A stretch of 64,000 nucleotides of DNA. It comes from Streptomyces sp. CB02366. Lineage in GTDB: Bacteria; Actinomycetota; Actinomycetes; Streptomycetales; Streptomycetaceae. The stretch spans positions 186,001 to 250,000 of the forward strand of contig NZ_LIVT01000001.1 in the NCBI RefSeq assembly GCF_001905905.1, given 5' to 3'. The position numbers were made by a program, and so were the translations under genes. Below the pieces are notes generated by a model. That model had not been told where the DNA came from, made no database searches, and was given only the letters and a program-made list of their open reading frames with translations. Shown here one piece after another: positions 24,863 to 34,724 of this stretch; position 1 is the stretch's first letter, and each line of letters opens with the position of its first letter.

Positions 24863-26303
24863 GCGGGCCAGCTTCCCGCACGGTGACGACCACCGGGGCC
24901 CCGGGACGCGCCAGCACGAGGGGCCGTGCGCCCGGGGTGGTCCTGCCGAGCACCCGGGCCGGGCCGGTGACGGAGACCCGCCAGCCCCGGGCGGACGGCG
25001 GAAGGGACAGCTCCGTCACGCCGGGACGCGCCGAGGCCCGGTAGGCGAGGCGCCAGGAGCGGGTGTCCGCGTCGTACGTCTCGGAGCGGACGGTTCCCGC
25101 GACGGCCGGGGCGTACGGGGTGGCCGTCCGCTCCTTGTTCGTACGGAAGCGGCCCCGCTCGTCGACCGCGCAGTAGCCGCCGCCGTAGCACCACACGTAC
25201 CCGGCCCAGCCGGAGCTGTAGCGGTTCATGGAGTCGACGGCCTCGCGGTAGAAACGGCCCATGCTCGGGAGCGAGTTGTTCAGCGGCCCCCACTCGCCGA
25301 CGACGACGGGCATCCGGTGGCGGGCCGGGTAGGCGGTGACGGCTGCCTCGTACGCCTCGATCCAGCCGGCTCCGGGGTCGTAGTCCGCGCCCGCCTCCAT
25401 GGCGGTGTTGTAGAAGTGCGGGGCGTACACGGTCCGCCGGTCCTCGATGCGGCCGAGGCCCGTGGGCACGCCCTCGCCGACGATGGGGGTGGGCTCGACG
25501 AAGAGCCAGGTGTCGCGGTCCTTCGCCCGTACGGCCCGGGCGAGCCGGTTGTACATCGGCGTGAGGTGCCGGGCCTCGATGCGGCGGGCGGCGGTCGGCA
25601 GGTCCTCGCCCTCGCGCAGCTCCCCCATCGGCTCGTTGATCAGGTCGTAGCCGATGACGGCGGGGTGGCCGCCGAACCGCTGGGCGAGGAGCTGCCACAT
25701 GGCGGCCTGGGCGCGCTGGAGGTCGGGGTCCTCGTAGAGGTGGGTGAAGGCCCGCTGGACGGCCGGTTCGAAGTACTCGGAGAACCAGTCGTCGGGGTTG
25801 GGGGTGAACGGCAGCCCGTCCGTCCTGGTGGCCCATGCCGGGATGCCCCGGTGGCCGAACGCGGGCCCGAAGACGTCCTGGTGGGCGTCGATGAGGACGT
25901 GGACGCGATGCTCGCGGGCCCAGTCCAGGATGCGCTCGATCCGCCGCAGGTACCGCTCGCTGTACCGGCTGCGCGTGGGCTCCAGGTCGTCCCAGAAGAC
26001 CAGCAGCCGGGCGAAGTTGAAGCCGTGGGCCCGCAGGTCGCGGAAGTGCCGCTCGGTGATGGCGCCGAGGGCGTCCTCGCCCCGGTTCGCCTTGTCCTCG
26101 ACGTTCCAGCCGCGCAGGGTGAGGGTGCGCCCCCGGTCGTCGGTGAGCGGCGGGATGGATCCTTGGTACGAGGCCGGGACCGGGGACGCCGCCGGGGCGG
26201 GGCCGGTGTGGGGGGCGGGGCGCGCCGAGGCGGCGGGGGCGAGGGCCCCCGCCGCGAGCACGGACGCGACGACGACTGCCATGAGTGCTCTGCCCATTCG
26301 CAT
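24840..26303 (-). CDS. Secreted GH5 family glycoside hydrolase (endoglycoceramidase-like)
   Basis: 487 residues from the ATG at 26303; no clear Shine-Dalgarno, and in-frame starts at 26351 (GTG) or 26297 (ATG) cannot be excluded. Signal peptide: MRMGRALMAVVVAS with an AxA-type site near residue 30. TIM barrel with DAHQDVFG and YDLINEPMGEL (acid/base Glu), and PVVVGEWGPLNN (nucleophile Glu); C-terminal beta domain from ~400 (SWRLAYRASARPG). Layout matches endoglycoceramidase-related GH5 enzymes that hydrolyse the bond between oligosaccharide and ceramide or similar beta-glucosides. Operon-like with the GNAT gene. Confidence 0.88.
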   Translation of the reverse strand: MRMGRALMAVVVASVLAAGALAPAASARPAPHTGPAPAASPVPASYQGSIPPLTDDRGRTLTLRGWNVEDKANRGEDALGAITERHFRDLRAHGFNFARLLVFWDDLEPTRSRYSERYLRRIERILDWAREHRVHVLIDAHQDVFGPAFGHRGIPAWATRTDGLPFTPNPDDWFSEYFEPAVQRAFTHLYEDPDLQRAQAAMWQLLAQRFGGHPAVIGYDLINEPMGELREGEDLPTAARRIEARHLTPMYNRLARAVRAKDRDTWLFVEPTPIVGEGVPTGLGRIEDRRTVYAPHFYNTAMEAGADYDPGAGWIEAYEAAVTAYPARHRMPVVVGEWGPLNNSLPSMGRFYREAVDSMNRYSSGWAGYVWCYGGGYCAVDERGRFRTNKERTATPYAPAVAGTVRSETYDADTRSWRLAYRASARPGVTELSLPPSARGWRVSVTGPARVLGRTTPGARPLVLARPGAPVVVTVREAGPHGRTDRP

Positions 26304-26380
26304 GGGGCAGATCTCACAGCAAAGGTGAACATCCCTCAAGTCTTTGCGCACGACTGTTTTCCCGAGGGGCTGGTGGAGCC

Positions 26381-27349
26381 TCAGGCGGCCGGCGTGAACA
26401 CGATCTTCCCGAAGAGATCGCCGGACTCCAGCCTGCGGAACCCCTCCCTCGCCCGGTCCAGCGGCATCACCTCGTCGATGACCGGGCGCACCCCGGTGGT
26501 CGCGCAGAACGCGAGCAGGTCCTCCAGCTCGTCCTTGGAGCCCATCGTGGAGCCGACGACCTTCAGCTCCAGGAAGAAGATCCGGGTCAGTTCGGCGTGC
26601 GAGGGACGGTCGCCGCTGGTGGCGCCGGATATGACGAGGGCGCCGCCGGGGCGCAGCGACTTCACGGAGTGGGACCAGGTGGCGGCCCCCACGGTCTCGA
26701 TGACGGCGTCCATCCGCTGCGGCAGCCGGGCGCCGGGCTCGTACGCCTCCAGCGCGCCGAGCTCGACCGCCCGCTCGCGCTTGGCCCGGTCCCGGCTGGT
26801 GGCGAAGATCCGCAGCCCGGCGGCCTTGCCGAGGACGATGGCCGCGGTGGCGACCCCGCCGCCCGCGCCCTGGACGAGCACCGAGTCACCGGGCCGCACC
26901 CCGGCGTTGGTGAACAGCATCCGGTACGCGGTGAGCCAGGCCGTCGGCAGGCAGGCGGCCTCCGCGAAGGAGAGCTCCTTCGGCTTGGGCAGCACGTTCC
27001 AGGTGGGGACGGCGACCTGCTCGGCGAAGGCGCCCTGGTAGCGCTCGGTGAGGATGGAGCGCGGCTCCTTCGGCCCGACGCCGTGCCCGGACTGGCCGAT
27101 GACGGAGTGCAGGACGACCTCGTTGCCGTCCTGGTCGACACCGGCCGCGTCACAGCCGAGGATCATCGGCAGCCGGTCCTGCGGGAGGCCCACCCCCCGC
27201 AGGGACCAGAGGTCGTGGTGGTTGAGGGAGGCGGCCCGGACGGTGACGGTGGTCCACCCGGGGCGCGCCTCGGGGGCCGGGCGGTCGCCCAGCTCCAGGC
27301 CGTCGAGGGGCTGGTCGGGATCGGTGCGGGCTGCGTAGGCGGCGAACAT
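26381..27349 (-). CDS. Zinc-type alcohol dehydrogenase / quinone oxidoreductase (MDR superfamily)
   Basis: 322 residues from the ATG at 27349. GroES-like N domain: VRAASLNHHDLWSLRGVG, ILGCDAAGV; nucleotide-binding domain with SVLVQGAGGGVATAAIVLGKAAG and FATSRDRAKRERAVELGA. The conserved catalytic-zinc Cys/His set and the four structural Cys of classical ADH are absent, placing it in the zinc-independent MDR group (NADPH-dependent reduction of quinones or enones). Ends FGKIVFTP, typical of the family. Follows malic enzyme on the same strand with a hairpin between, so probably its own unit. Confidence 0.88.
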   Translation of the reverse strand: MFAAYAARTDPDQPLDGLELGDRPAPEARPGWTTVTVRAASLNHHDLWSLRGVGLPQDRLPMILGCDAAGVDQDGNEVVLHSVIGQSGHGVGPKEPRSILTERYQGAFAEQVAVPTWNVLPKPKELSFAEAACLPTAWLTAYRMLFTNAGVRPGDSVLVQGAGGGVATAAIVLGKAAGLRIFATSRDRAKRERAVELGALEAYEPGARLPQRMDAVIETVGAATWSHSVKSLRPGGALVISGATSGDRPSHAELTRIFFLELKVVGSTMGSKDELEDLLAFCATTGVRPVIDEVMPLDRAREGFRRLESGDLFGKIVFTPAA

Positions 27350-27448
27350 GGCTCGACGATAGGCGCGGCGCGGCGGGGACGTAACCGCCTGCGCGTGTGA
27401 CGCACGCCAACCCGCCCGCCCCCGCGAGCGGCGCCCGCCGGACGAGAA

Positions 27449-27480
27449 GCGGGCGGGGCCCGACCCACGGACCCCGCCCT
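27449..27480 (-). terminator. Terminator downstream of malic enzyme
   Basis: GGGCGGGGCCC / GGACCCCGCCC, an ~11-bp stem with one G-U-type pair and a short loop, ~47 nt beyond the malic enzyme stop. Confidence 0.6.
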
Positions 27481-27526
27481 TGGAACACACGGCTCGACCC
27501 GGCCTCGGCGCCGGCTCGACGCGGCG

Positions 27527-28780
27527 TCAGCGCCGGGCCACGCCCTCCGCCCGCGCCGCCGCCGCGACCGCGGCCGTGACGGCCGGGGCGACCCGCTCGT
27601 CGAACGGGGACGGGATCACGTAGTCGGCGGCCAGCTCGTCGCCGACCACGTCGGCCAGCGCGTTCGCCGCGGCGATCTTCATGCCCTCGGTGATCCGGGA
27701 GGCCCGGACCTGGAGCGCACCGGCGAAGATGCCCGGGAACGCCAGCACGTTGTTGATCTGGTTCGGGAAGTCCGACCGCCCGGTCGCCACGACGGCCGCG
27801 TACTTGTGCGCGACCTCCGGGTGGACCTCGGGGTTCGGGTTGGCCATGGCGAAGACGTACGCGCCGGGGGCCATCGAGGCCACCGCCGCCTCCGGGACCG
27901 TACCGCCGGAGACGCCGATGAAGACGTCCGCGCCGGCGAGCGCCTGCTCCAGCGAGCCGGACAGGCCCGCCCGGTTGGTCAGCTCGGCCAGTTCGCGCTT
28001 GACCTCGGTGAGGTCGTCGCGGTCGCGGCTGACGATGCCCTTGCGGTCGGCCACCGCGACGTCGCCGATCCCCGCCTCCAGCAGGAACTTGGCGATGGCC
28101 ACGCCCGCCGCGCCGGCTCCGGAGATGACGCCGCGCAGGTCGCCCAGGGTCCGCCCGGAGAGCTTCGCGGCGTTGCGCAGGGCGGCGAGGGTGACGACCG
28201 CGGTGCCGTGCTGGTCGTCGTGGAAGACCGGGATGTCCAGCCGCTCCTGGAGCTTGCGCTCGATCTCGAAGCAGCGGGGCGCCGAGATGTCCTCCAGGTT
28301 GACCCCGCCGAAGGAGGGGGCGAGCCGGACGACGGTGTCGACGATCTCGTCGGCGTCGGTGGTCGCGAGCGCGATCGGCACCGCGTCGACGCCGCCGAAC
28401 TGCTTGAAGAGGATGGCCTTGCCCTCCATCACGGGGAGGGACGCCTCGGGCCCGATGTCGCCCAGGCCGAGCACGGCGGTGCCGTCCGTCACGACGGCCA
28501 CCACCTGGGACTTCCAGGTGTAGTCGTGGACGAGTTCGGGATGGTCCGCGATGGCGCTGCACACCTTCGCCACTCCCGGCGTGTACGCCAGGGAGAGGTC
28601 GTCCTTGTCCCGGATCGGGACGGTGGCCTGCACGGCCATCTTCCCGCCCCGGTGGAGGGCGAAGGCCGGGTCGAAGGGCTCCTCGGCCCCCGTGTCCCCG
28701 ACGCCGGTGGGCCGGACGCCACGGTCGGTGGCGCTGTCGATGGTGCTGTCGCTGCGAGGATTGACGATCTCCGCTGCCAT
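27527..28780 (-). CDS. NAD(P)-dependent malic enzyme
   Basis: 417 residues, ATG at 28780 with AGGGG 9 nt upstream. Short bacterial malic enzyme: LAYTPGVAKVCSAI (malate-binding Tyr region), VTDGTAVLGLGDIGP, Lys in MEGKAILFKQFGG, metal site NLEDISAPRCFEIE and FHDDQHGTAVV, dinucleotide fold ISGAGAAGVAIAK, and ANPNPEVHP. Converts malate to pyruvate plus CO2 with NAD(P)+ reduction. No phosphotransacetylase-like C-domain. In Streptomyces one such enzyme links the TCA cycle to storage-lipid and antibiotic precursors. Cofactor preference cannot be read with certainty from the sequence. Confidence 0.95.
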   Translation of the reverse strand: MAAEIVNPRSDSTIDSATDRGVRPTGVGDTGAEEPFDPAFALHRGGKMAVQATVPIRDKDDLSLAYTPGVAKVCSAIADHPELVHDYTWKSQVVAVVTDGTAVLGLGDIGPEASLPVMEGKAILFKQFGGVDAVPIALATTDADEIVDTVVRLAPSFGGVNLEDISAPRCFEIERKLQERLDIPVFHDDQHGTAVVTLAALRNAAKLSGRTLGDLRGVISGAGAAGVAIAKFLLEAGIGDVAVADRKGIVSRDRDDLTEVKRELAELTNRAGLSGSLEQALAGADVFIGVSGGTVPEAAVASMAPGAYVFAMANPNPEVHPEVAHKYAAVVATGRSDFPNQINNVLAFPGIFAGALQVRASRITEGMKIAAANALADVVGDELAADYVIPSPFDERVAPAVTAAVAAAARAEGVARR

Positions 28781-29305
28781 GGTGTTGACCCCTTAAGTCT
28801 TCATCGTTTGAGGGTGGCCACTCCTGGTTGAGGAGGGGTGGGCGGGCACCGCGTACGCGCCCCGCACCGGACGGTTGGCCCGTCCCGGCGGGGAGGAGGT
28901 ACATACGCGCGGGCGCGCCGCACACGCGCCCTGAGCCCCGGATGAGGGGTGTAAACGTCTTTCTTACCGGACGAACGGGGTTACGGACGAGTCCATATCG
29001 ACGCGGTGACGTGACTCATAGTCGAATATCTGGACAAGTCGGCAAACCGTCATAAATGCCGCCCACCGGTCGAGACATGCCGAAGATTCTCCGGCGAGGG
29101 GAATCGATCCCCACAGATGGTCCGGTCGTCGCGTACCGGCCGTTGATGTTCGGGGGTCTCCCGTTATCCGATTTTGACATGGCCGGACCCCTGAATGGGC
29201 CAGTCCCAATGGCAGGATGCCGTCATCACACAAGGTGGCGACACTCGAAGGTGCGTGCCAAGCCGCCCGCCAGCACCTCTCCCTCACCTGCCGGAGGATC
29301 CCGAC
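28781..29305. other. Divergent intergenic region, malic enzyme / amino-acid ABC operon
   Basis: 525 nt. No supported gene. The part 28930-29250 is clearly less GC-rich than its surroundings, with several AT-rich stretches (around 28945-28960 and 29015-29060) and a TTGACA at 29174-29179, but I could not assemble a -35/-10 pair with proper spacing. Likely holds the promoters of both operons and regulator sites (nitrogen or carbon control is possible but unproven). Confidence 0.5.
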
Positions 29306-30268
29306 ATGACCGCAAGCCCCACGCGTCGTACGACCGCCAAGTCCCGGATCGCGGCGATCGGCGCCATCGCGGTCGCCGGCTCCCTGCTGCTCACCGCCTG
29401 TGGGGACCAGACGGAGAGCGCTTCCCAGGAGGGCGGCAGCGGCAAGGAGACCAAGAGCGGTGCGCCGCTGTTCTCCAAGCTGCCGGAGAAGTACCAGAAG
29501 TCCGGTGTGATCAAGGTCGGCACGAATGCCGAATACGCGCCGATGGAGTCCGTGGAGAACGGGAAGATCGTGGGCGTCGACCCCGACCTCGCGGAGGCCC
29601 TCGGCAAGCAGCTGGGCGTGAAGTTCGAGTTCACCTCGGGCTCCTTCGACGGTCTGATCACCGCCCTGAACTCCGGGCGCCACGACATCGCGATGTCGTC
29701 CATCACGGACAACAAGCAGCGCCAGGAGGGCCTGGACGACTCCGGCAAGAAGCTGGGCGAGGGCGTCGACTTCGTCGACTACTTCCTCGCCGGCACGGCC
29801 GTGTACACGAAGAAGGGCAACCCGCAGAACATCAAGTCCATCGAGGACCTGTGCGGGAAGCCCGCGGCGGTGCAGCGCGGCACCACGTACGAGGAGGCCC
29901 TCAAGAAGCAGTCGAAGGCCTGTACGGACGGCGGCGAGAAGGCCATCAAGATCGAGTCGTTCGAGAACGACACCGAGGCCCAGACCCGCGTGAAGTCGGG
30001 CGGTTCGGTGGCCGGCGTCAACGACTACCCGGTCGCGGTCGACCTGGCCCGCAAGGCGGACGGCGGCAAGGCGTTCGAGGTCGTGGGCGAGCAGGTCGAC
30101 GCCGGCCCGTTCGGTATCGCGGTCAAGAAGTCCAATACCGGCCTGCGCGACGCCCTGAAGGAGGCTGTCGACGCGATCATCGCGGACGGTTCGTACCAGA
30201 AGGTGCTCGACAAGTGGGGCGCCGGAACGGGAGCGATCGACAAGGCCGCCATCAACGGCGGCAAGTGA
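29306..30268 (+). CDS. Glutamate-type ABC transporter substrate-binding lipoprotein
   Basis: 320 residues from the ATG at 29306 (GGAGGA 8 nt upstream). Lipoprotein signal: SLLLTACG lipobox with Cys ~32, followed by a Ser/Gly/Lys-rich tether. SBP_bac_3 fold: IKVGTNAEYAPMES, VGVDPDLAEALGKQLG, FDGLITALNSGRHDIAMSSI, and C-terminal GPFGIAVKKSNTGLRDAL. The Arg and Asp that bind the amino-acid carboxylate and amine appear in the SGRHD/ANDYP regions. Captures polar amino acids outside the membrane and delivers them to the permease encoded 28 nt downstream. Exact ligand not determined. Confidence 0.95.
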   Translation: MTASPTRRTTAKSRIAAIGAIAVAGSLLLTACGDQTESASQEGGSGKETKSGAPLFSKLPEKYQKSGVIKVGTNAEYAPMESVENGKIVGVDPDLAEALGKQLGVKFEFTSGSFDGLITALNSGRHDIAMSSITDNKQRQEGLDDSGKKLGEGVDFVDYFLAGTAVYTKKGNPQNIKSIEDLCGKPAAVQRGTTYEEALKKQSKACTDGGEKAIKIESFENDTEAQTRVKSGGSVAGVNDYPVAVDLARKADGGKAFEVVGEQVDAGPFGIAVKKSNTGLRDALKEAVDAIIADGSYQKVLDKWGAGTGAIDKAAINGGK

Positions 30269-30296
30269 CCGGACGCTCCACTGAAGGGCAGTCACC

Positions 30297-31261
30297 ATGA
30301 CTGACAAGTTCGACAAGGCGCCGGCCGGTTCACCGGCGGCCCCGGCGCCGGTCTCCAAGGGCGCCACCCCGGCCCCGGAGAACATCAAGGCCATCCCGGT
30401 CCGCCACGTCGGCCGCTGGATCAGCGGCGTCGTGGTCATCGGCCTCCTCGCCGCCCTCGGGTACGCCTTCTCGCAGGGCAACATCCAGTGGCACGCCGTG
30501 GGCGACAAACTGTTCGACAGCACCGTCGTCGCCGGCGCCGGCCGCACGCTGCTGATCAGCGTCCTGGCGATGGTGCTCGGCGTGATCCTCGGCGTCGTGC
30601 TCGCCGTGATGCGGCTGTCGAAGAACCCGGTCACCAGCTGGGTGGCCTGGCTGTACATCTGGTTCTTCCGGGGCACCCCGGTCTACGTGCAGCTGCTGCT
30701 CTGGTTCAACCTGGCGCTGATCTTCCCGGTCCTGAACATCCCGTTCGTCTACAAGGACGAGATGACGGACGTCATGACCCCGTTCATGTGCGCCCTGCTG
30801 GGGCTCGCGCTGAACGAGGCGGCCTACATGGCGGAGATCTGCCGGGCCGGCATCCAGTCCGTCGACGAGGGCCAGACCGAGGCCTCGCACGCGCTGGGCA
30901 TGACCCAGGGCAGGACCATGCGCCGCGTGGTCCTCCCCCAGGCGCTGCGGGTCATCATCCCGCCGACCGGCAACGAGTTCATCAACATGCTGAAGACCTC
31001 CTCGCTGGTGTACGCGGTCACGTACAACGAACTGCTCCGCTCCACCTCGCAGATCGGCTCCACGTCGTACGCGGTGATGGAGATGCTGTTCGTCGCGTCC
31101 ATCTGGTACATCGTGATGACCAGCGTGTTCAGCGTCGGCCAGTACTACCTGGAGCGCCGCTTCGCCCGCGGCTCCCTGCGCTCGCTGCCGCTCACGCCGC
31201 TGCAGCGCATCAAGGTCAACCTCGCCGCGTTCAGCAACCGGCCCTCCGGAGGTGTCTCCGC

Positions 31262-31265
<4 letters not shown>
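30297..31265 (+). CDS. Amino-acid ABC transporter permease
   Basis: 322 residues. Cytoplasmic Pro/Ala-rich N-tail ~1-40, then membrane segments from ~43 ([18 protein letters not shown]); the HisM/GlnP-type permease core includes [39 protein letters not shown] and the EAA loop [25 protein letters not shown] region that docks the ATPase. A single permease gene serves, so it presumably forms a homodimer. Its stop overlaps the ATPase start (ATGA). Confidence 0.95.
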
Positions 31266-32026
<761 letters not shown>

Positions 32027-32051
32027 GGCCTGCCGCAGGGCCCGCTCACGC

Positions 32052-32086
32052 GAGGCGCCCCGGACCGAACCGGTTCGGGGCGCCTC
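32052..32086 (+). terminator. Terminator of amino-acid ABC operon
   Basis: GAGGCGCCCCG / CGGGGCGCCTC with an ACC/GGT extension around a short loop; 25 nt past the ATPase stop. Confidence 0.8.
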
Positions 32087-32087
32087 C

Positions 32088-32138
32088 GCGTACCCGTGCG
32101 AACTCCGTACCCGTGCCTACTCCGTACCCGTGCCTACT
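32088..32138. repeat. Short tandem repeat at methyltransferase stop
   Basis: Three near-copies of a ~17-bp unit CCGTACCCGTGCCTACT; the last overlaps the stop codon of the methyltransferase gene, so its CTA (stop, minus strand) is duplicated. Confidence 0.6.
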
Positions 32139-32895
32139 TCACGGCGAGGACGAGGGTGTCCGAGGGCGAGGCCCACACCGCGCGGGCCTCGCCGAAGCCG
32201 GAGGCGAGAAGGGTGCGGGCGTGCCAGTCGGCGGAGGGCATGTCCCCGTCCGCGTGCTCCCCGTAGATCGCGAAGCGCTCGGCGGTGGGCCCGGCGAGGA
32301 CCGGGTCCTTCGCGGCGAGCGCCCACCACTGGGCCCAGTCCAGCGCCCCGGCGGCCTTGGCCCGGTCCATCGCGGCGTGCCGGTGGGCGCGTTCGGCGGC
32401 GTTGATGCGGGGGGTGGCCGGGTCGATCGTGCGGTCGGCGTTCATGAAGACCCCGCCGTCCCGGACGAGCCCGCCGAGCTGCCCGTACAGGGCGGCCAGG
32501 GGCTCGCTGTGCAGCCAGTGCAGGGCGGTGGCGGTGAGGACGGCGTCGTACGACGTGTGGGGCAGCCGGGCCGTCCAGTCGGGGTCCTTCAGGTCGGCGG
32601 TGACGAAGGCGACGCGGTCGTCGCCGTCGAAGGTGCCGCGGGCGATGGCCAGGAGCGCGGGGTCGAGGTCGACGCCGGTGCTCGTGGCGTTCGGGAACCG
32701 CTTGAGGAGCCGGTCCGTGATACTTCCCGTACCGCACGCGAGGTCGAGCACGCGGGGTTCCGGTCCCACGACCGCTTCGACCATGTCCAGCATCACCCGG
32801 AACCGCTCCTCGCGGTCGGGCATGTACCACTCCTGCTGCCGGTCCCAGCTCTCCTGCCAGGACTGCCAGTCGGTGCCCGTAGCCGTCTCCGTCAT
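32134..32895 (-). CDS. Class I SAM-dependent methyltransferase
   Basis: 253 residues from the ATG at 32895; GGAGG six nt upstream decides this over the GTG at 32907, which lies in that ribosome site. Motif I VLDLACGTGSIT, motif II acidic GVDLDPALLAIA, DDRVAFVTADLKD, and the post-I segment YDAVLTATALHWLH typical of methyltransferase domain 25/11 (UbiE/trans-aconitate type). Likely methylates a small molecule. Divergent from the CGNR gene, sharing an 88-nt promoter region. Confidence 0.9.
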   Translation of the reverse strand: MTETATGTDWQSWQESWDRQQEWYMPDREERFRVMLDMVEAVVGPEPRVLDLACGTGSITDRLLKRFPNATSTGVDLDPALLAIARGTFDGDDRVAFVTADLKDPDWTARLPHTSYDAVLTATALHWLHSEPLAALYGQLGGLVRDGGVFMNADRTIDPATPRINAAERAHRHAAMDRAKAAGALDWAQWWALAAKDPVLAGPTAERFAIYGEHADGDMPSADWHARTLLASGFGEARAVWASPSDTLVLAVK

Positions 32896-32983
32896 CCCAA
32901 CCTCCACGTAAGGCCCATATCCGCAAACCGACCATTACACTGACCGGTGCCCCGACTTTAGACCGACACCGTAAGGACTACAA

Positions 32984-33604
32984 GTGGAACTGGCCTATTA
33001 CTCGGACTACGCCGTGCGCCTGGTCAACACCGAGGAGCCGGCCCGTGGCAAGGACGCCCTCACCTCCGTCGAGGCGGTACGGGAGCTGTTCGGCGCGAAC
33101 CGGCAGGCGGCGCGCCGGACGACGGACGCGGACGTGACCCGGTTCCGTTCCGTACGGGCACGGCTGCGCGCGGTCTTCGAGGCGGCGGACGGCGGCGAGG
33201 AGACGCTCGCGGTCGACCTGCTGAACTCGCTGCTGCTGGAGTTCCCGGTGAGCCCGCAGATCTCGGGGCACGACGTGCGCGACGAGGACGGCAGGCCGGA
33301 CTGGCACATGCACCTGGCGGACCATCCGTCGAACGCGACCGCCGGCTACGCGGCCATCGCGGCCATGGGCCTGGCCTTCCACCTCACCGAGCACGGCGTG
33401 GACCGGCTCGGGCTGTGCGAGGCCTCGCCCTGCCGCAACGCCTACCTGGACACCTCCACCAACCGCTCCCGGCGCTACTGCTCGGACCGCTGCGCCACCC
33501 GCGCGAACGTGGCCGCCTACCGGGCCCGCAAGCGCGAGGAGGCCGAGCGCACCGGCCGCAGCGCGGAGACCGCCCACCCCAGCACCGCCGACACCGAGCG
33601 CTGA
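32984..33604 (+). CDS. CGNR zinc-finger DNA-binding protein
   Basis: 206 residues from a GTG at 32984 (AAGGA upstream). N-terminal ABATE-type domain ~1-150 (YSDYAVRLVNTEEP, RFRSVRARLRAVFEA) and a C-terminal zinc finger GLCEASPCRNAYLDTS...RRYCSDRCATRANVAAYRAR; the four Cys and the C-[GR]-N-R-like turn match the CGNR class, here with S-P-C-R-N. A probable stress-type transcription regulator. Its 3' end overlaps the convergent SodX gene by 88 nt, so both can base-pair as antisense transcripts. Confidence 0.88.
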   Translation: MELAYYSDYAVRLVNTEEPARGKDALTSVEAVRELFGANRQAARRTTDADVTRFRSVRARLRAVFEAADGGEETLAVDLLNSLLLEFPVSPQISGHDVRDEDGRPDWHMHLADHPSNATAGYAAIAAMGLAFHLTEHGVDRLGLCEASPCRNAYLDTSTNRSRRYCSDRCATRANVAAYRARKREEAERTGRSAETAHPSTADTER

Positions 33605-33945
33605 CCCTTCGCCAGGGGCCGGTAGCGGGCCAGCACCCGGGCGAGCACGAGCTCCTCGGGCACGACCCCGTAGTCCGTGCTGTCCCCACCCGCGAAGGTG
33701 TTGTCCCCGCGCACCCACCAGCCGCCGGGCCGCCGCTCGACGGCCCGCTTGACCACCAGCAGGTCCTGCTGGAAGGGGTGCCGCAGGATCACCACGTCCC
33801 CGGGGCGCACGGCTGCCCCGTACTGCACGAGCAGCAGGTCGCCGTGGTAGAGCGTGGGCACCATCGAGGGCCCGGTCACCTCCACCACCTGCAACGGACG
33901 GCGCGTCACCCGCCCGCCCCCGGACACCTGTCGCCGCTCCGGCAT
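33517..33945 (-). CDS. sodX: Nickel-type superoxide dismutase maturation protease SodX (S26 family)
   Basis: 142 residues from the ATG at 33945 (GGGAGGT 8 nt upstream). S26 signal-peptidase-like: catalytic Ser in EVTGPSMVPTL, Lys in VVILRHPFQQDLLVVKRAV, and the later WWVRGDNTFAGGDSTDYG strand. No membrane anchor at the N terminus, unlike LepB. Family role: removes the short N-terminal propeptide of Ni-SOD so that His1/Cys2/Cys6 can bind nickel; the target gene sodN is divergently adjacent. Overlaps the CGNR gene tail-to-tail. Confidence 0.92.
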   Translation of the reverse strand: MPERRQVSGGGRVTRRPLQVVEVTGPSMVPTLYHGDLLLVQYGAAVRPGDVVILRHPFQQDLLVVKRAVERRPGGWWVRGDNTFAGGDSTDYGVVPEELVLARVLARYRPLAKGQRSVSAVLGWAVSALRPVRSASSRLRAR

Positions 33946-34133
33946 CTTGGGCACCTCCCGCTCCTCCTCCAGCACATCGCCAGTACATCGCGCCGCGTAC
34001 GGATCCGTACATTCGGCCGACGGCCCGACACCCACCCCGGACTTTTGGCCTAAGCCCCTGGGGCAGCCGCGGAAAGCGGCGCTCCACGGAGTAATGTCCC
34101 ACCTGAGAAGACGATCACGAGGAGGACAGCTCC

Positions 34134-34529
34134 ATGCTTTCCCGCCTGTTTGCCCCCAAGCTGAAGGTCAGCGCCCACTGCGACCTGCCCTGCGGCGTCT
34201 ACGACCCGGCCCAGGCCCGCATCGAGGCCGAGTCGGTCAAGGCCGTCCAGGAGAAGTACCAGGCCAACGAGGACGCGGACTTCCGCACCCGCGCGATCCT
34301 GATCAAGGAGCAGCGCGCCGAGCTCGCGAAGCACCACATCTCGGTGCTCTGGAGCGACTACTTCAAGCCCCCGCACTTCGAGAAGTACCCGGAGCTGCAC
34401 CAGCTGGTCAACGACACCCTGAAGGCGCTCTCCGCGGCCAAGGGCTCGAACGACCCGAAGACGGGCCAGAAGGCCCTGGACCTCATCGCCGAGGTCGACC
34501 GGATCTTCTGGGAGACCAAGAAGGCTTGA
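34134..34529 (+). CDS. sodN: Superoxide dismutase, nickel type
   Basis: 131 residues. The 14-residue leader MLSRLFAPKLKVSA is followed by the nickel hook HCDLPCGVYDP, in which the mature His1, Cys2 and Cys6 bind Ni; mature length 117. The rest is the four-helix bundle (IEAESVKAVQEKY, FRTRAILIKEQRAEL, LHQLVNDTLKAL, KALDLIAEVDRIFWETKKA). It dismutates superoxide in the cytoplasm as a homohexamer. Transcription in Streptomyces normally depends on nickel supply; no Nur box was identified with confidence. GAGGAC precedes the ATG. Confidence 0.97.
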   Translation: MLSRLFAPKLKVSAHCDLPCGVYDPAQARIEAESVKAVQEKYQANEDADFRTRAILIKEQRAELAKHHISVLWSDYFKPPHFEKYPELHQLVNDTLKALSAAKGSNDPKTGQKALDLIAEVDRIFWETKKA

Positions 34530-34714
34530 TCCGGACGGGCAGGCCGACTCGGCCGCCAGCGGCCGGTGACGCCGCTCGTTCGACCGCGCCCGGTTCGCGG
34601 GTCGCCGATCTCGGCGGCCGGCGGACCGGGTTTTTCTTGCGTCCAAACGTTGAGGAACACGGGCTTACCAGACGTGCACGGCACGTGACCCCGCATACTC
34701 GGCTTCAGCATGAC

Positions 34715-34724
34715 GGGGGGGGGG
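34715..34724 (+). repeat. G10 homopolymer
   Basis: Ten consecutive G, preceded by TGAC. Long G tracts are length-unstable and could vary between cells or be a sequencing artefact. Confidence 0.9.

Noticed and set aside
29174..29179. TTGACA as promoter of the amino-acid ABC operon
   Set aside because: No acceptable -10 at 16-18 nt downstream.
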